A program made the translations under genes and the position numbers. 64,000 nt of DNA from an uncultured Alphaproteobacteria bacterium (GTDB lineage Bacteria > Pseudomonadota > Alphaproteobacteria > RF32 > CAG-239). A model generated the notes under the pieces. That model searched no databases. It worked only from the letters and a program-made list of their open reading frames with translations, and was not told where the DNA came from. Shown here piece by piece: positions 16,324 to 27,600 of the stretch (position 1 is the first letter of the stretch; each line of letters starts with the position of its first letter). The stretch spans positions 1 to 64,000 of the forward strand of contig CALXTU010000002.1 in the NCBI GenBank assembly GCA_944391495.1, in the 5' to 3' direction.

Positions 16324-17106
16324 ATGGCTAAAGACTACAAAATATATAATCAGGACAGTTTTAAGGTTATGCAAGAACTTCCTGACGAAAGTTTTGACAT
16401 GATTTTTGCCGATCCGCCGTATATGATTTCCAATGTCGGCACGAGTTGCCAGAACGGCAAACTTGTTTCCATCAACAAAGGCCGCTGGGACTATTGCCAG
16501 GGGGTTGATGCTAATTTTGAATTTCATAAACGCTGGCTTAAAGAATGTCAGCGCCTGTTGAAACCAAACGGCACCCTTTGGGTTTCGGGGACCTATCACA
16601 GTATTCACCCCTGCGGTTACGCCATGCAACAGCTCGGATATCATATTTTAAATGATGTTATCTGGTTTAAGCCGAATGCCAGTCCCAACCTTTCGTGCAA
16701 ATATTTTACCGCCAGTCACGAAAGCCTTGTCTGGGCCCGCAAGAATAAAAAAGCCAAACATTATTTTAATTACCCGGCAATGAAAGACGGCGATTTTCCG
16801 AAAGATATTTTGAAAAAACCGCACCATCAGATGCGAACCGTCTGGGCTATTGCGGCAACCCCGCCGGAAGAAAAAAAATTCGGTCGGCACCCTACGCAGA
16901 AACCTTTGGCGCTGCTGACCAGAATCATTACGGCTTCAACTCATGAAGGCGACATTGTCTTTGATCCCTTTATGGGCAGCGGAACAACCGGCGTTGCCGC
17001 ACTTAAACTCGGCCGCAAGTTCGTCGGGATTGATAACAACCCGGCGTACTGCGAACTGGCCGAAAAACGGCTGCAGGACGCTCTCAACAATAAGGGTTTT
17101 CTTTAA
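16324..17106 (+). CDS. DNA adenine methyltransferase, DpnA-like (orphan)
   Basis: The 260-aa enzyme carries DPPY (motif IV) in FADPPYMISNVGTS near residue 31 and the SAM-binding motif FDPFMGSGTTGVAALKLG near 222, the order of the beta class. The block GTLWVSGTYHSIHPCG and NASPNLSCKYFTASHESLVW closely resemble DpnA (M.DpnIIB), which methylates GATC. The length also fits. It lacks the C-terminal domain of CcrM, so it is not the cell-cycle enzyme. No restriction gene is adjacent. Target specificity is inferred and unproven. Its 3' end overlaps the converging barrel gene by 4 bp. Confidence 0.85.
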   Translation: MAKDYKIYNQDSFKVMQELPDESFDMIFADPPYMISNVGTSCQNGKLVSINKGRWDYCQGVDANFEFHKRWLKECQRLLKPNGTLWVSGTYHSIHPCGYAMQQLGYHILNDVIWFKPNASPNLSCKYFTASHESLVWARKNKKAKHYFNYPAMKDGDFPKDILKKPHHQMRTVWAIAATPPEEKKFGRHPTQKPLALLTRIITASTHEGDIVFDPFMGSGTTGVAALKLGRKFVGIDNNPAYCELAEKRLQDALNNKGFL

Positions 17107-17960
17107 AAGTGATATCTGACGCCGGCGTTAACTTCGGTAATATAATCCATAAAATCACCGCCGATGCGCGTCCAATGAACCATCGCCCGGAAAGCCAGGT
17201 GTTTACTGAGCCATATCTGGGCGCCGCCGCCAATACGGTAAGCAACCGAAGAATCTTCAAACTCTTTGCTGGTTGACCGGAGATTGTTGGCCGACGTTCC
17301 TTCGTAAGCCATAACTTTTACTTTGGCCTTGGCATCGTATTTGCCGACACCGATAGAGGCAATAAATTCAATATCGTCGGTTATCGGAATATAACCCAGC
17401 AAATCAAGCCCGTATACTTTATAGGATACGGAATATTCCCCGCGGGCAAATTCAGGATAATGGCTGTAACTTTCAACGTAAGTCACTTTGTCTTCATCAA
17501 GCGATGTGGAATAAAAAGCCTCAATTCCCAAATATCTGAGCGGACGCCAACCAATGTTTAAAGAAATTGAATTAAAGCTGCGGTCTAAATCACGCGTATC
17601 CGAGACATAGTCTTGTCCGCCGGTTAAGGCTGAATCAACAACAAAATCAACCGTTTCATACGAAGCATAGCCCAGAACATAATCCGCACCGACCGAAATC
17701 TGACCGATCTCACGCCGTTTTCTGGAGGACGGCGCCGGAGGTGCATAATAACTGCCTCCGGGAAAATAATTTTGCAGTGCCGAATTGCTTTGATTGCCGG
17801 AAACCGACTGAGCCGGCGTATAAGCAGGCTGCGGTTTGGCATAACCGGCAACGCCGTAAGCGCCGACATTGTAGTAACCGCCGTTATAATAAGCCTGCGC
17901 CCAAACTGCCGCGGGAAGTGCGCCGGCAAACAATACAGCTAAAAAACAAATCTTTTTCAT
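17103..17960 (-). CDS. Outer-membrane beta-barrel protein, paralogue A
   Basis: Signal peptide MKKICFLAVLFAGALPAAVWA (cleavage near 21-22), then a low-complexity Tyr/Gly/Ala/Gln stretch (~22-70), then a barrel domain of amphipathic strands ending in YHF, the usual terminal aromatic. The layout LGIEAFYSTSLDEDKVT, VYGLDLLGYIPITDDIEFI and ASIGVGKYD is shared with the next gene, so the two are paralogues. The family resembles small opacity/OmpA-type barrels. It is the second gene of the pair, 22 bp after the first stop. Confidence 0.75.
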   Translation of the reverse strand: MKKICFLAVLFAGALPAAVWAQAYYNGGYYNVGAYGVAGYAKPQPAYTPAQSVSGNQSNSALQNYFPGGSYYAPPAPSSRKRREIGQISVGADYVLGYASYETVDFVVDSALTGGQDYVSDTRDLDRSFNSISLNIGWRPLRYLGIEAFYSTSLDEDKVTYVESYSHYPEFARGEYSVSYKVYGLDLLGYIPITDDIEFIASIGVGKYDAKAKVKVMAYEGTSANNLRSTSKEFEDSSVAYRIGGGAQIWLSKHLAFRAMVHWTRIGGDFMDYITEVNAGVRYHF

Positions 17961-17982
17961 TCACAATCCCTTCCCGCCGTTT

Positions 17983-18867
17983 TCAGAACAAAAACCGCAG
18001 ACCGACCGAAAATTCCTGCAGATAGTCAATTGTATCGGTATTCAGCCTGATATAACGGTACATACTCCGCAAGACCAATCCGCGGGCAATGTTAAATTGC
18101 GCACCGATACCGACACGCCAGGCCAGTTTATCTTCGCTAAAGTCAAAATCGGCACTGTCAACCGCCGGCTGATTACCGCTTTCCAGATAATGGCTTTCAA
18201 ACCGTGCCTCGTTGTCAAAATGATACTGCCCCAATCCGACAAAAGCGATAAAGTCAAAATAATCCGTTACCGGAAGATAGCCCAAAAAATCAATACCATA
18301 GGCCTGATACTTGCTGATATAGGTGTTGACCATATGATAATCGGTGCTGCCCAGGGTGGTGTTGTCAATCTGCGTTACTTTATTGTCGTCATAGGAACGA
18401 TTATAGAAAATTTCTATACCGAAGTTGGCATGCGGACGTGTACCGAGAACAATACCGATATTGTCCTGATCATCAAACATCGTATCAACGGGAACATCCA
18501 ACCCGCCGCTTTGCGAAAAGATTAGATGGTTAAAATTAACGCTCCCCGAGGCGGGCGTCAACTGAGATTTGTTGTAGTCAAAACCGACGTAATATTTAAA
18601 ATTTTTGGCGCGTTCCAGAGTTTGTTTGGTTTTGTGCTGCAGTTTACGAACGTCTTTTTCCATAGTGGAGTTATAGCCGTCATACATTGAATCACACGGG
18701 CACATAACCGTTTTACCCAAAACGACGGAACCGTTGGCATCATATTGGTCATCGGGATTGCAGGGACACCATTCGATATCGTATAACTCACCATACTGCA
18801 CGGCAAAAGCCGGTGCAGAGCCAAAAACCGCCGCCAGAACGGCAAGCATACAAGCAATCCTTCTCAT
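17983..18867 (-). CDS. Outer-membrane beta-barrel protein, paralogue B
   Basis: I place the start at MRRIACMLAVLAAVFGSAPA, which gives a standard signal peptide and is preceded by GAGAAAG. An ATG at 18897 would add ten residues (MNFGRRESIR) before the signal and has no ribosome site. The mature start has a CPC pair and a second CPC (WCPCNPDDQYD, VMCPCDSMYD). The barrel part repeats paralogue A: FGIEIFYNRSYDDNKVT, YGIDFLGYLPVTDYFDFI, FVGLGQYHF, ending in RFLF. A porin-like or adhesive role is possible. Confidence 0.75.
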   Translation of the reverse strand: MRRIACMLAVLAAVFGSAPAFAVQYGELYDIEWCPCNPDDQYDANGSVVLGKTVMCPCDSMYDGYNSTMEKDVRKLQHKTKQTLERAKNFKYYVGFDYNKSQLTPASGSVNFNHLIFSQSGGLDVPVDTMFDDQDNIGIVLGTRPHANFGIEIFYNRSYDDNKVTQIDNTTLGSTDYHMVNTYISKYQAYGIDFLGYLPVTDYFDFIAFVGLGQYHFDNEARFESHYLESGNQPAVDSADFDFSEDKLAWRVGIGAQFNIARGLVLRSMYRYIRLNTDTIDYLQEFSVGLRFLF

Positions 18868-19062
18868 GCGGATACTTTCTCGTCTCCCAAAATTCATTAA
18901 ATATAAGGTAAATTATAGCGAATAAAAGTACAAGCGTGCCCGCCATTTATGCACATATTTTTGCGGTACGCGTTATTTTGACAAAATTTAACAAAACATT
19001 AATTAACATTTAATTATTTTTTTGTTATACTTATAATATGATATATTTCAGGAGTATGCGTC

Positions 19063-21564
19063 ATGGCTGAGAATAATGATATATCCGTTGTGCTGGTTGA
19101 AGACGAAAACACACGCCGGGATTTTGCCAATGCCGGCGGTAATGAAGCCAAACGACAGATTGTCCTTGATGAATTTAATAAGGGCCGGTTCGGTGATCCT
19201 TTGCACATAGACTTTTTTCTTGAACAATACGGAAAAGGCGAAATTCTGCTGAGCAGCGAGGCGGAAAAGGCCAAACTGACACAGCTGCTGCAGGGAATTG
19301 ACGGCTATAAAGGACTGACAGAAAAAGCAAATGACGCTGCCGCGCAGGAAATTAAAGCACATTTGACCTATACGACTTCTCCCGTCGGCGGTATGGAAGC
19401 AATGACGGCCGATGTTCCCACGACCTCTCATACGGCCGATTTCGGTTTGGATCAGGCGCTTAAAGAATATGACCGGAACCGAGAAAAAAATTCGTTTAAC
19501 GATTTACTGGCCGAAGCTCAAAAAGCGGCCGTTATCTGGCAAAAAACAGGTCAGACGGATTATACTCTGCGTTCAACACTGCTACAAAAAAGAGACGAAG
19601 TCAAATGGTATCAATTTAAGCGCAAACGTCAGCTTGACAAGGCCGCTTCTTTGATTGAACCGGAAACTTACTGGGCTGCTCAAAAAACCGGCAGCGGCCC
19701 CGTCAAAGGAGCTTATTACAATTTAAGAGAAACAATGGCGGCAAAACGCGGTAAAAAAGTCGCAAAACTGGCTCAAGACATAGCCAAAACGACCGAGTTG
19801 CAGGCCGTTGACGCCTCAACCCGATGGATGAGCACCAAATTTTTTACCAAAGCCAAAACCAAAGCTCAGCTGATGTTTCGCCGCAACCCTGAAAAACTGA
19901 CGCAAAAGCTTTTGAACGACGCCAACGGAAAAGAGCTTAATACAATTATCAACGACTTCAACAACAAGTTGGCCGAACTGCCGCCGACGGCCGGGACAAA
20001 ATTGCAACAACAAGGATTGGACAGCAAAAGAAATAATTTAAAAAATATTATCGGGGCTTGCTCCAAACAGCAACAAAAGCTGACCGAAGAAAAAGAGGCT
20101 CTGCTGGCTTCGACGAACGCCTCCCGCGCCGGACTTACGCCGCGGCGAGATGCTTTTCTTCGCAATCTGAACAAATTATCGGCGGAAATCAAACGAGAAA
20201 TTGCCGAAAAACTGGCCAAAGATCCGTCATATCAGGCCTATTTGAAATTGCACAACGGTCAGACGCCGGAAAACTTTATGGTGGAGCAAAAAGTAACGGC
20301 AGATGCCCTGATGGACGAGATTTTGAAAGCCAAAGGACTTTCGGAAGAAAAAATACAGGAAATTAAAGCTTATATTCTGCCTGAAAAACAAAAACGGCCG
20401 CAACAAGATTCCGCAACAAATACCAATGAAAAGGCCGTTAATGAGCAAGAGGCGGTTAACGAAACGCCGACAAATGAAAGCAGGAAACAGGCACCGGAAT
20501 CGTCTAATGTCGGTAACCGGCAGCCGGAAACGGAAGTTCCGCCGAGCCGTACTTACGCCAACGGCGATACGATGCTTTTGAATATTACCGATGATAAATC
20601 GCGTTATGATTTAGTAACCAAGGACCGGGACGGACAGGCACGCGAACCGACCGTCGAAGAAATCGGCGCATTGGTCAACCAGCTGGCCAACGACGGCATT
20701 AAGGAAGTCGTATTAGAAGACAGCTTTTCCAAGGAAACACAACAAGCCATGCTGGCGGCCATGACGGAAAAAGGACTTACGGTTACCAACCGGACAGAGG
20801 TTGAACAGCGCCTGGTAGCAAAAGAATCCCTCAAAGAGCCGGAACAGAATCAGCCCGGATCAGCAGAAAAAGATTTACCTTCTCAGGATAAACAATCCGA
20901 GGGGCAGACGAGTGAACCACAGGCTCGGCCGCAAGAAACCCAACCCAAAAATAAAGAACCGATGGATATCAAACAGATACTTAATAATGCGGTAAAAAAT
21001 TCTGCCAACCAAGAAGAACTGATGGCCAAATTGGAAATGGTTACTTATATTGAGGCCGGAAAATATAATGAAAGCTTTACCGAACTGAACAAAAAAATTA
21101 ACGATACTTTCGGCAAAGGAAGCGCCGAAGCGGCCTTTTTGGGAAATATGGCCGCGGCCAAAGGGCTGGAACAGGATATGCGGACGGAACATTCGGCTGC
21201 CGAGAACGAGGCCTGGATTAACGAAGAGAAAAAAATCGCCGGCATCAACAATAAAGATTCCGATAAAGTGGTCAAAGTTTCGGCCAGTATTGATCTTGCC
21301 GGTAAATATCAGGGCAAAACCCTTGAAGAAATGCAAAAAGATCCGGCTTATAATTTATTGCCCGCCTACGCCCGGCAAGGGGCGGAAAATCTATTTCGGT
21401 TGGAGCAGGCCAAAGATGTAAAACCGGACGAAAAAGCAAAGTTACGCGGCCAGATTTTAGGGCAGATTATTGAAGGTAAAAACCAATCGCAGCATATTAC
21501 AAAAGAGATCAAACAGCGGACGGTTAATCGCTCTCTGGCGGCCTCTCAGGACCGAAGCAAATAA
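19063..21564 (+). CDS. Large soluble protein of unknown function, 833 aa
   Basis: No signal peptide or membrane segment is seen. Residues 1-440 are mostly charged helices with several basic patches (YQFKRKRQLDKAA; TKAKTKAQLMFRRNPEK). A disordered Gln/Glu/Asn/Pro-rich linker (~445-510) leads to a small alpha/beta region (~515-590, YDLVTKDRDGQAREPTVEEI and GIKEVVLEDSFSKETQQAML) that recalls LPD7-like domains of large polyvalent proteins. A second disordered linker (~600-650) is followed by a helical C-terminal domain. AGGAG lies 8 bases before the ATG. It may be a cytoplasmic scaffold or a secreted effector; sequence alone does not decide. Confidence 0.6.
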   Translation: MAENNDISVVLVEDENTRRDFANAGGNEAKRQIVLDEFNKGRFGDPLHIDFFLEQYGKGEILLSSEAEKAKLTQLLQGIDGYKGLTEKANDAAAQEIKAHLTYTTSPVGGMEAMTADVPTTSHTADFGLDQALKEYDRNREKNSFNDLLAEAQKAAVIWQKTGQTDYTLRSTLLQKRDEVKWYQFKRKRQLDKAASLIEPETYWAAQKTGSGPVKGAYYNLRETMAAKRGKKVAKLAQDIAKTTELQAVDASTRWMSTKFFTKAKTKAQLMFRRNPEKLTQKLLNDANGKELNTIINDFNNKLAELPPTAGTKLQQQGLDSKRNNLKNIIGACSKQQQKLTEEKEALLASTNASRAGLTPRRDAFLRNLNKLSAEIKREIAEKLAKDPSYQAYLKLHNGQTPENFMVEQKVTADALMDEILKAKGLSEEKIQEIKAYILPEKQKRPQQDSATNTNEKAVNEQEAVNETPTNESRKQAPESSNVGNRQPETEVPPSRTYANGDTMLLNITDDKSRYDLVTKDRDGQAREPTVEEIGALVNQLANDGIKEVVLEDSFSKETQQAMLAAMTEKGLTVTNRTEVEQRLVAKESLKEPEQNQPGSAEKDLPSQDKQSEGQTSEPQARPQETQPKNKEPMDIKQILNNAVKNSANQEELMAKLEMVTYIEAGKYNESFTELNKKINDTFGKGSAEAAFLGNMAAAKGLEQDMRTEHSAAENEAWINEEKKIAGINNKDSDKVVKVSASIDLAGKYQGKTLEEMQKDPAYNLLPAYARQGAENLFRLEQAKDVKPDEKAKLRGQILGQIIEGKNQSQHITKEIKQRTVNRSLAASQDRSK

Positions 21565-21579
21565 GGATTTGCGTTATTT

Positions 21580-21616
21580 TATCCCCCCCCGGAAGGCATT
21601 TTCTTCCGGGGGATAA
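21580..21616. terminator. Terminator between the 833-aa gene and the giant gene
   Basis: TATCCCCCCCCCGGAAG-type stem pairs with CTTCCGGGGGATA across a short loop (stem arms ~21580-21595 and 21603-21614) and is followed by AAATTTAG. It probably serves both converging genes. Confidence 0.7.
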
Positions 21617-21618
21617 AT

Positions 21619-24600
21619 TTAGTTGCAAACTATTTTGCCGTTTGACAAGGAACAGGTCGGGAAAGTTTCCATATCAACGCTCACGCCGCCGGAGCTCCCC
21701 AAATGATTACTTGAGGTTCTGAATTTATTACCCTGTCCGTCAAAACAATATGTATAATAACAGGCCCGGTCGCCGCTGTTTGCACATTGACCGTCCTGGC
21801 AACAATTTTCCAACGTGCTTCCCGCAACGGTACCGTAGGCGGCGGCACTGCAACTGCATTTTGTCCAGTCATATTTTCTTTGTCCGTCGATATCAACACA
21901 CATCTCATTATTGGTATTCAAACTGCATGGTTCGCTTGATGCCGAAATTGAACTGCTTTCGTCAGGATATCCCTGCCTGTTGCCCCAGTTAAAGCAAATG
22001 GGAGCTTCGACACCCGAACCTAAAGCATCTGATAAATTTGCCACTGTTTCACGAGCCGTGCAGCTGACATCTTGATTATAATTTGCCGGACAACCGCATT
22101 GAGAATAGACGGTTGTAGAACCCAGCCATGAATTGCTAAGAGTATGAGACGTACCGCTTACTTCAAACAATGAATATGTATTTTCATCTAATGCCGCACA
22201 TTCCTCCGACGTATACCAAGAAGATGAACCCTGAGCTATATCATTATTAATACACTTATAAAAGGCCGAACCGCTGCAGTTAAAGACAATCTCGGCATTA
22301 GCCGCATGGCCGCATTTCGATTGTATGGCGTCTTTCAGTACCTGTTCGGAAAAAGCGGCTACCAGATTTTCAACCGAATAATAGGATCCGCCGTATAATG
22401 TCGTATATTCCGAACCGATGCTCGGACAACACAGATTGCGGTGCGGATAAAACTTGCCGTTACTACTGTCACTGGTCTTTTCCTGACAGAAATTTTCAGA
22501 TCCGAGATCACCCTGAGCCACAAATTCCGAACCACCGCAATAATCTTCCGCATCGGCCGAATCCAGCGGCGCGGAAAGATCATACTTTGCCGGATCACAC
22601 TGGCAATGCGTATACTTCACTTCTCCGTCGACTTCGCAATAATTCAATGATGACTGATTATATTCCGGCTTATTACAAGTCGTTGAAGTCGTATCATATT
22701 CTGCCGCGCAACTGCAGCTTTTGTATTTTTTGGTTATTTTGGTATTACCGACACTGTCATTGACTCTTTCTTCGCAGATATCACTGCTTGTCGTCGGCGG
22801 AACAATTCCCTGATTTCGCCCGCTGGGCTCGCAGGTATAAGCAAACTCAGCATCACAAATGCACATCGGATAATATTGCGTACCGGTCAATGAGCAATAG
22901 TCGATATCCGTCTGATCATATTTTTCATCTTCGCATCTTAAACTGTATCCGGTTATGCATTTGCAGCCCGTATACAAGGTTTCGTTTTCTTTATTCGGAT
23001 AGGTTCCGTCTTCAGAAGCTTCCTGTGTCGTGTCGGGTACGGTACCCTTAATGGTGCATGATCCTTTGGAATTATCCAGTATTGATCCGCTGCCGGTACA
23101 TTCCGACGTATTATATTCGTCGGAGCAGTCACAGCCTTTGTAAAATCTGGTGGAATTAATCAGACAATAATCGTCTTCATATCCCGACGGAACAACCTCG
23201 CCGCGGCTGCTGTTGCTGCAGGTATATTTGTATTCATCTTTGCAATCACAAGACGTATAATACTTAACGCTCTCTTCGTGCGAAGTCGTTATTGTCTCAC
23301 CGTTTTCGTCGGTGGTGGTCTCCGTAACGGTTTGGGTTACCTCGCAGTAATTTTGCGTATTCGGCGTGGTTATACCAACATTGCCGCTTTCCGAAGCCTC
23401 ACAGGTATATTTGTATTTGGTTCGATCACATTCGCATAGGGAATAAACCGTCGTACCGAAGCTGCCGTCGGCCAAAAGCGGCGTGCATTTGCTGCCTTTG
23501 GTAGCATTCGGACTGTTGCAGGGCGCCCAATCCGAAGGACACGGACATTCTTTATACAGCCGATTGCCGTTGGCATCAACACAGGATTCTCCCAAAACCG
23601 ACGGATCATACCCCGAACAAGAAAACCGAAATCCTGTTTCAACGCAATTATTGCTGTCTTTACAAGTGGCATATTTAGTCACCGAGACACCGTCGGCATC
23701 GGTTGACAGGCAGCTTCCGCCATCGCCGGTTTGTGCCTCGGTACAAACCTGATATGTCAATTCCTGATATTCAGTACAATTTTCCGTTGCCGTACATTCG
23801 CTGCGGTATATCGTACTGTTGCCGGCAGCATCTATCTGGGTACAGCTCTCGCCGCCCAGAGTTCCGTTGGTGCAGGTAGCCTGTGTATGCCAATTGCTCG
23901 GACAACGGCACATATATTTGACAATCTGTTTGCCGTCATCATCCGTATCGACACAAGGAGAATAGCTTTCCTGATTGGTGTCACAGGCGGTGACATGGCC
24001 TGGTGTACATTCGTTGTCTTCGGGTTTGGCACATTCCTTATAATATTTAACGCCGTCCAGTTCGCAATAATTGCCGACTCCGACCTCCCCATCACCGCAA
24101 ACTTCGGTATAACCATTTGCACAAACGCAGCTTTCATAATAGGTGACATCATTGCGGGTGCACGGATTAATGCCGATCTGCAACGGACCGGAACAAGTTT
24201 CCGTTGCTACGGAAGTACAAGTATCCTGGGTTTTGCAGCTTTTATAATAAGACACACCTTTTAAGTTGCAGGGCTCACCCTCACCGACTTGTCCGGCAGG
24301 ACATACCTGATAATCCGCCGGGCATGTACAGGCCTTGTAGCCACCGACATTGCCTTGGCTGTCCTGGCAGGCCTGACCTACCGGAATCAGCGGATCTTCA
24401 CACATCTCGGTATATTCCCAGGTACATTCTATTACCGAACATTGATAATATTTTTTGCCGCAGCCGTTATCTTTCCATACACCGGTCGGCTTTTTACCGC
24501 CGGGGCAGCCATAATAGTTGTCGGCCCAGTTTTCCGGAAGTTCGTCCGGAATACACTCGCAAGATTTATATTTGCCGTTGCAGGCTTGACCGACACCCTG

Positions 24601-27600
24601 ATAACGGCCGCTGCCGTCTTCGTCGCAAACTTCGGTATAATCGGCCGAACATTCGCAATACGGATAAAACGGCAAAGATGCTCCTATCTTAAGATATCCT
24701 TCATCCACCGCTTCTTCCAACGTGGGATCCGAAGCGGCCAAAGCTTTGGTGATATCTTGCTGACAGGCATTACCGGAAAGCAATCCGCCGCAATTGAATT
24801 TATGATGCTGATAAGCTCCGGCACAATTACACTCACGCCACCTTTTTTGGCCGTTGACAATAATATAGTCACCGGTCAAGTCATGACGAACACCACAGGC
24901 AGTCGTTCCGTTGGAGCCGTCTGTGGTATATTTGAATTCCGACGGATCATAATAGCAGTTGTAGGCGCGTTTGTATCCCTGATCGGCTCCATACTCGCAA
25001 AGCTGCGTCGAAATACCGGGGCCGTATTTGGCAGCACATTCACTCTCGGTTTCGGCGACAAAAATCGCATAATCCGTCCGTGTTGTGTCGCCCTCAATAA
25101 TGCTTGAGCCGCAGATACCGAGTTCTTTTTTTACCTTGCAGGCACCGGCCATATAATATTCACGGCCGTCTTCCATTGCACCGGAGGTGTTGTATTTGCA
25201 CCAGCTGCCGCTGTCGGGCGCTTCATACGGATATTCACAGGAATCGGTATAAACCGAGGTGTCGCAGCTGACCTGATACATCGTTTTGCCGTCTTTGGTA
25301 CAGGCCGTCGTCTCAGCGCCGGGGCCAAAAATTTCGGCAATATCGGTTGATGTCTCTACCACCGCCAGGTTCGGCCCTTCATCCTCACAAACCGCCGGCG
25401 TACAGTCGCTGTAATAAGTAACGCCGTTAGCGGTACAAAGCGTTGCATTTACAGCGGGTATCTCGTTATTTTCGGCCAAACATTCGCGGAAGCTTGCCGG
25501 ACAATAACAAGGATACATTTTGGTATGGTTCAAGGAACAAAATGCCTGACCGCCGTAACCCAAAACCGCGCCGCTGCCGAGCTCGTTGGTGCACATAATC
25601 TGCGTCGGTGTGCTGATTTCCGACGAAAGATAGATATAGGCATTATTAATGGCTACCTCATTCAGCATTGCCGAACATTTGACGATACATTCCTCATATT
25701 TCAGATTTTCGGTACCGTCAAAGTCGCAATAACTACCGCTGGCTTCGGCTTCAAACTCCTGATCACCAACCGACTGAACACTGCATCCACCGGTCGGCGT
25801 TTCCTCGGCCGGCCACCACCCCGTCGGGCATTGGCATACAACTCTTTCATTGGCTGTCGTATCCAGACAGCTGTAACCATACTCACCGCCGATATACTGA
25901 CAATCTTCTTCGCTGTAATAAAGCGGCCGGTCGGTCGGACAATAACGAACATAGGAAGCATATTTGGTCAGAATCCTGCTGATATTCCCCGATGCGTCAA
26001 CCGCAACATCTCTGGTGCAGGCCGTTCCAAGGCCGGCATAATTACCGCTGCATTCGGAAACGGACGTCAGGCCTTCAGATTCGTAATTTTCAGCGCACCA
26101 GTCCTCCAATGTCATAAAATTGCTCGGACAACTGCAAATATAGCTTTCTTTTTTATCCTCCCCGCTGGCGGTATCTATACACATTTCGGGGTTGTTCATG
26201 CCGCCGCGAACGGAGGTCTGATAATTATCAACGGGCGTACAGCCGTATGCCGTTGATGAAAAATCAGACGCATAGTTGGTGCCGCATATCAGCCCGCACT
26301 TTTCGTATTTAAGAAGCGAGTTTCCCTGGGAATCGACATCATATCTGCATTGGGCTCCGCCTCGAATATAGTAGATATCGTTATCGCAAGTCGTTCCGTA
26401 TCCTTTCGGACAACGGCAGATATATCGAGTTTTGCTGTATATTTCTTCACTCGTTTCTTTATAATAGCATATATCTCCGGCCGGTGTACTGTATGTATCC
26501 CCCTCTATGGCGCAACCGGCGAGGTCTTCTGCCACCGTACGCACATCACTCTCGTCCGGACATTTTAAACCAAATCCCTGATATTTAACGACTGCACTAC
26601 CGGTTTCATTATCCGTACCATAGCGGCACGGCAAACCCAAACCAACATAATCATCACAGGTATAACCTTCGGCAATATTGGCCGGATCATTGCAAAATTC
26701 TTCTTGTGTTTTATATTCCGAACCACAGGTAAAAGCTGTGTAATATGTGGCGATGACCTCTTTTCCGCTTTCAGTGTCCGCAAATAAAAATGCCTCATAA
26801 TAATCCTGTTCGGTATCGCCCGAAGTTGTGACAAGGCAGGCGTCTTTATTATCGCCGAACCTGCCGCACCACCCGTCCAATGTATAATAATTTCCGGTTG
26901 TCGGAGCGGTACAACCGATTGCATAATCCGCGCCGTCATCACCGTAGGGACACATCAATTCTGCACCGGAATCAGGACATCCGGCTTCTCCTGCGGCTTT
27001 ACGCCCGACACAACCTAAACATTTTGTCTTAATATCCGTCTGATAGGTATCACTGTTAACCTCGCGGCACTGCACTTCAGCCAACGGTGCTTCGTATTCA
27101 ACTCCTTCAATCTCTTTTTTCTCACATTGATCAGAGAGCTGATCCACCAAAGCGCCGGTTTCAGCAAGAGCTTCGCAGGTCTTTATATCCGACGAAAATG
27201 CCGAATACATATACTCCCCGTTGAAAAGACACTCCGTTTCCGGTTCACCGTAATTCGTGATGAGACAGGTATCTATCGACTGACCGGAAATGGCACAGTA
27301 ATCCCATAAAGTGTATGCTTTAGCATCTGATGAATCGGCATCTTCCGTATTACAACCGCAACGATATTTTTTATTTTCTTCCGTTCCGTCCAAATCGCAA
27401 AAATTGGCTACTTTGGCATTTTTCTGCTGGCCGGGCTGTTCATCGGTACAATCCGTTGCCGCATCTTGGTCAAACTCGCCGCTGCATTCGTTACCGTTTA
27501 TATCGACGCCGAAACCGATATATTTTGCTTTTTGTTCGGTTTCATCCCAGCAACTGTTCGGCGCATACACCGGATCGTAGGCGTCTACTTTGTTAATATA

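Noticed and set aside
15736..16644. 302-aa minus-strand frame
   Set aside because: It spans the lipoprotein gene, its terminator and the methyltransferase start on the other strand, which are well supported.
16324..17106. Call of this gene as CcrM (GANTC methyltransferase)
   Set aside because: It lacks the C-terminal domain of CcrM and its blocks resemble DpnA more closely.
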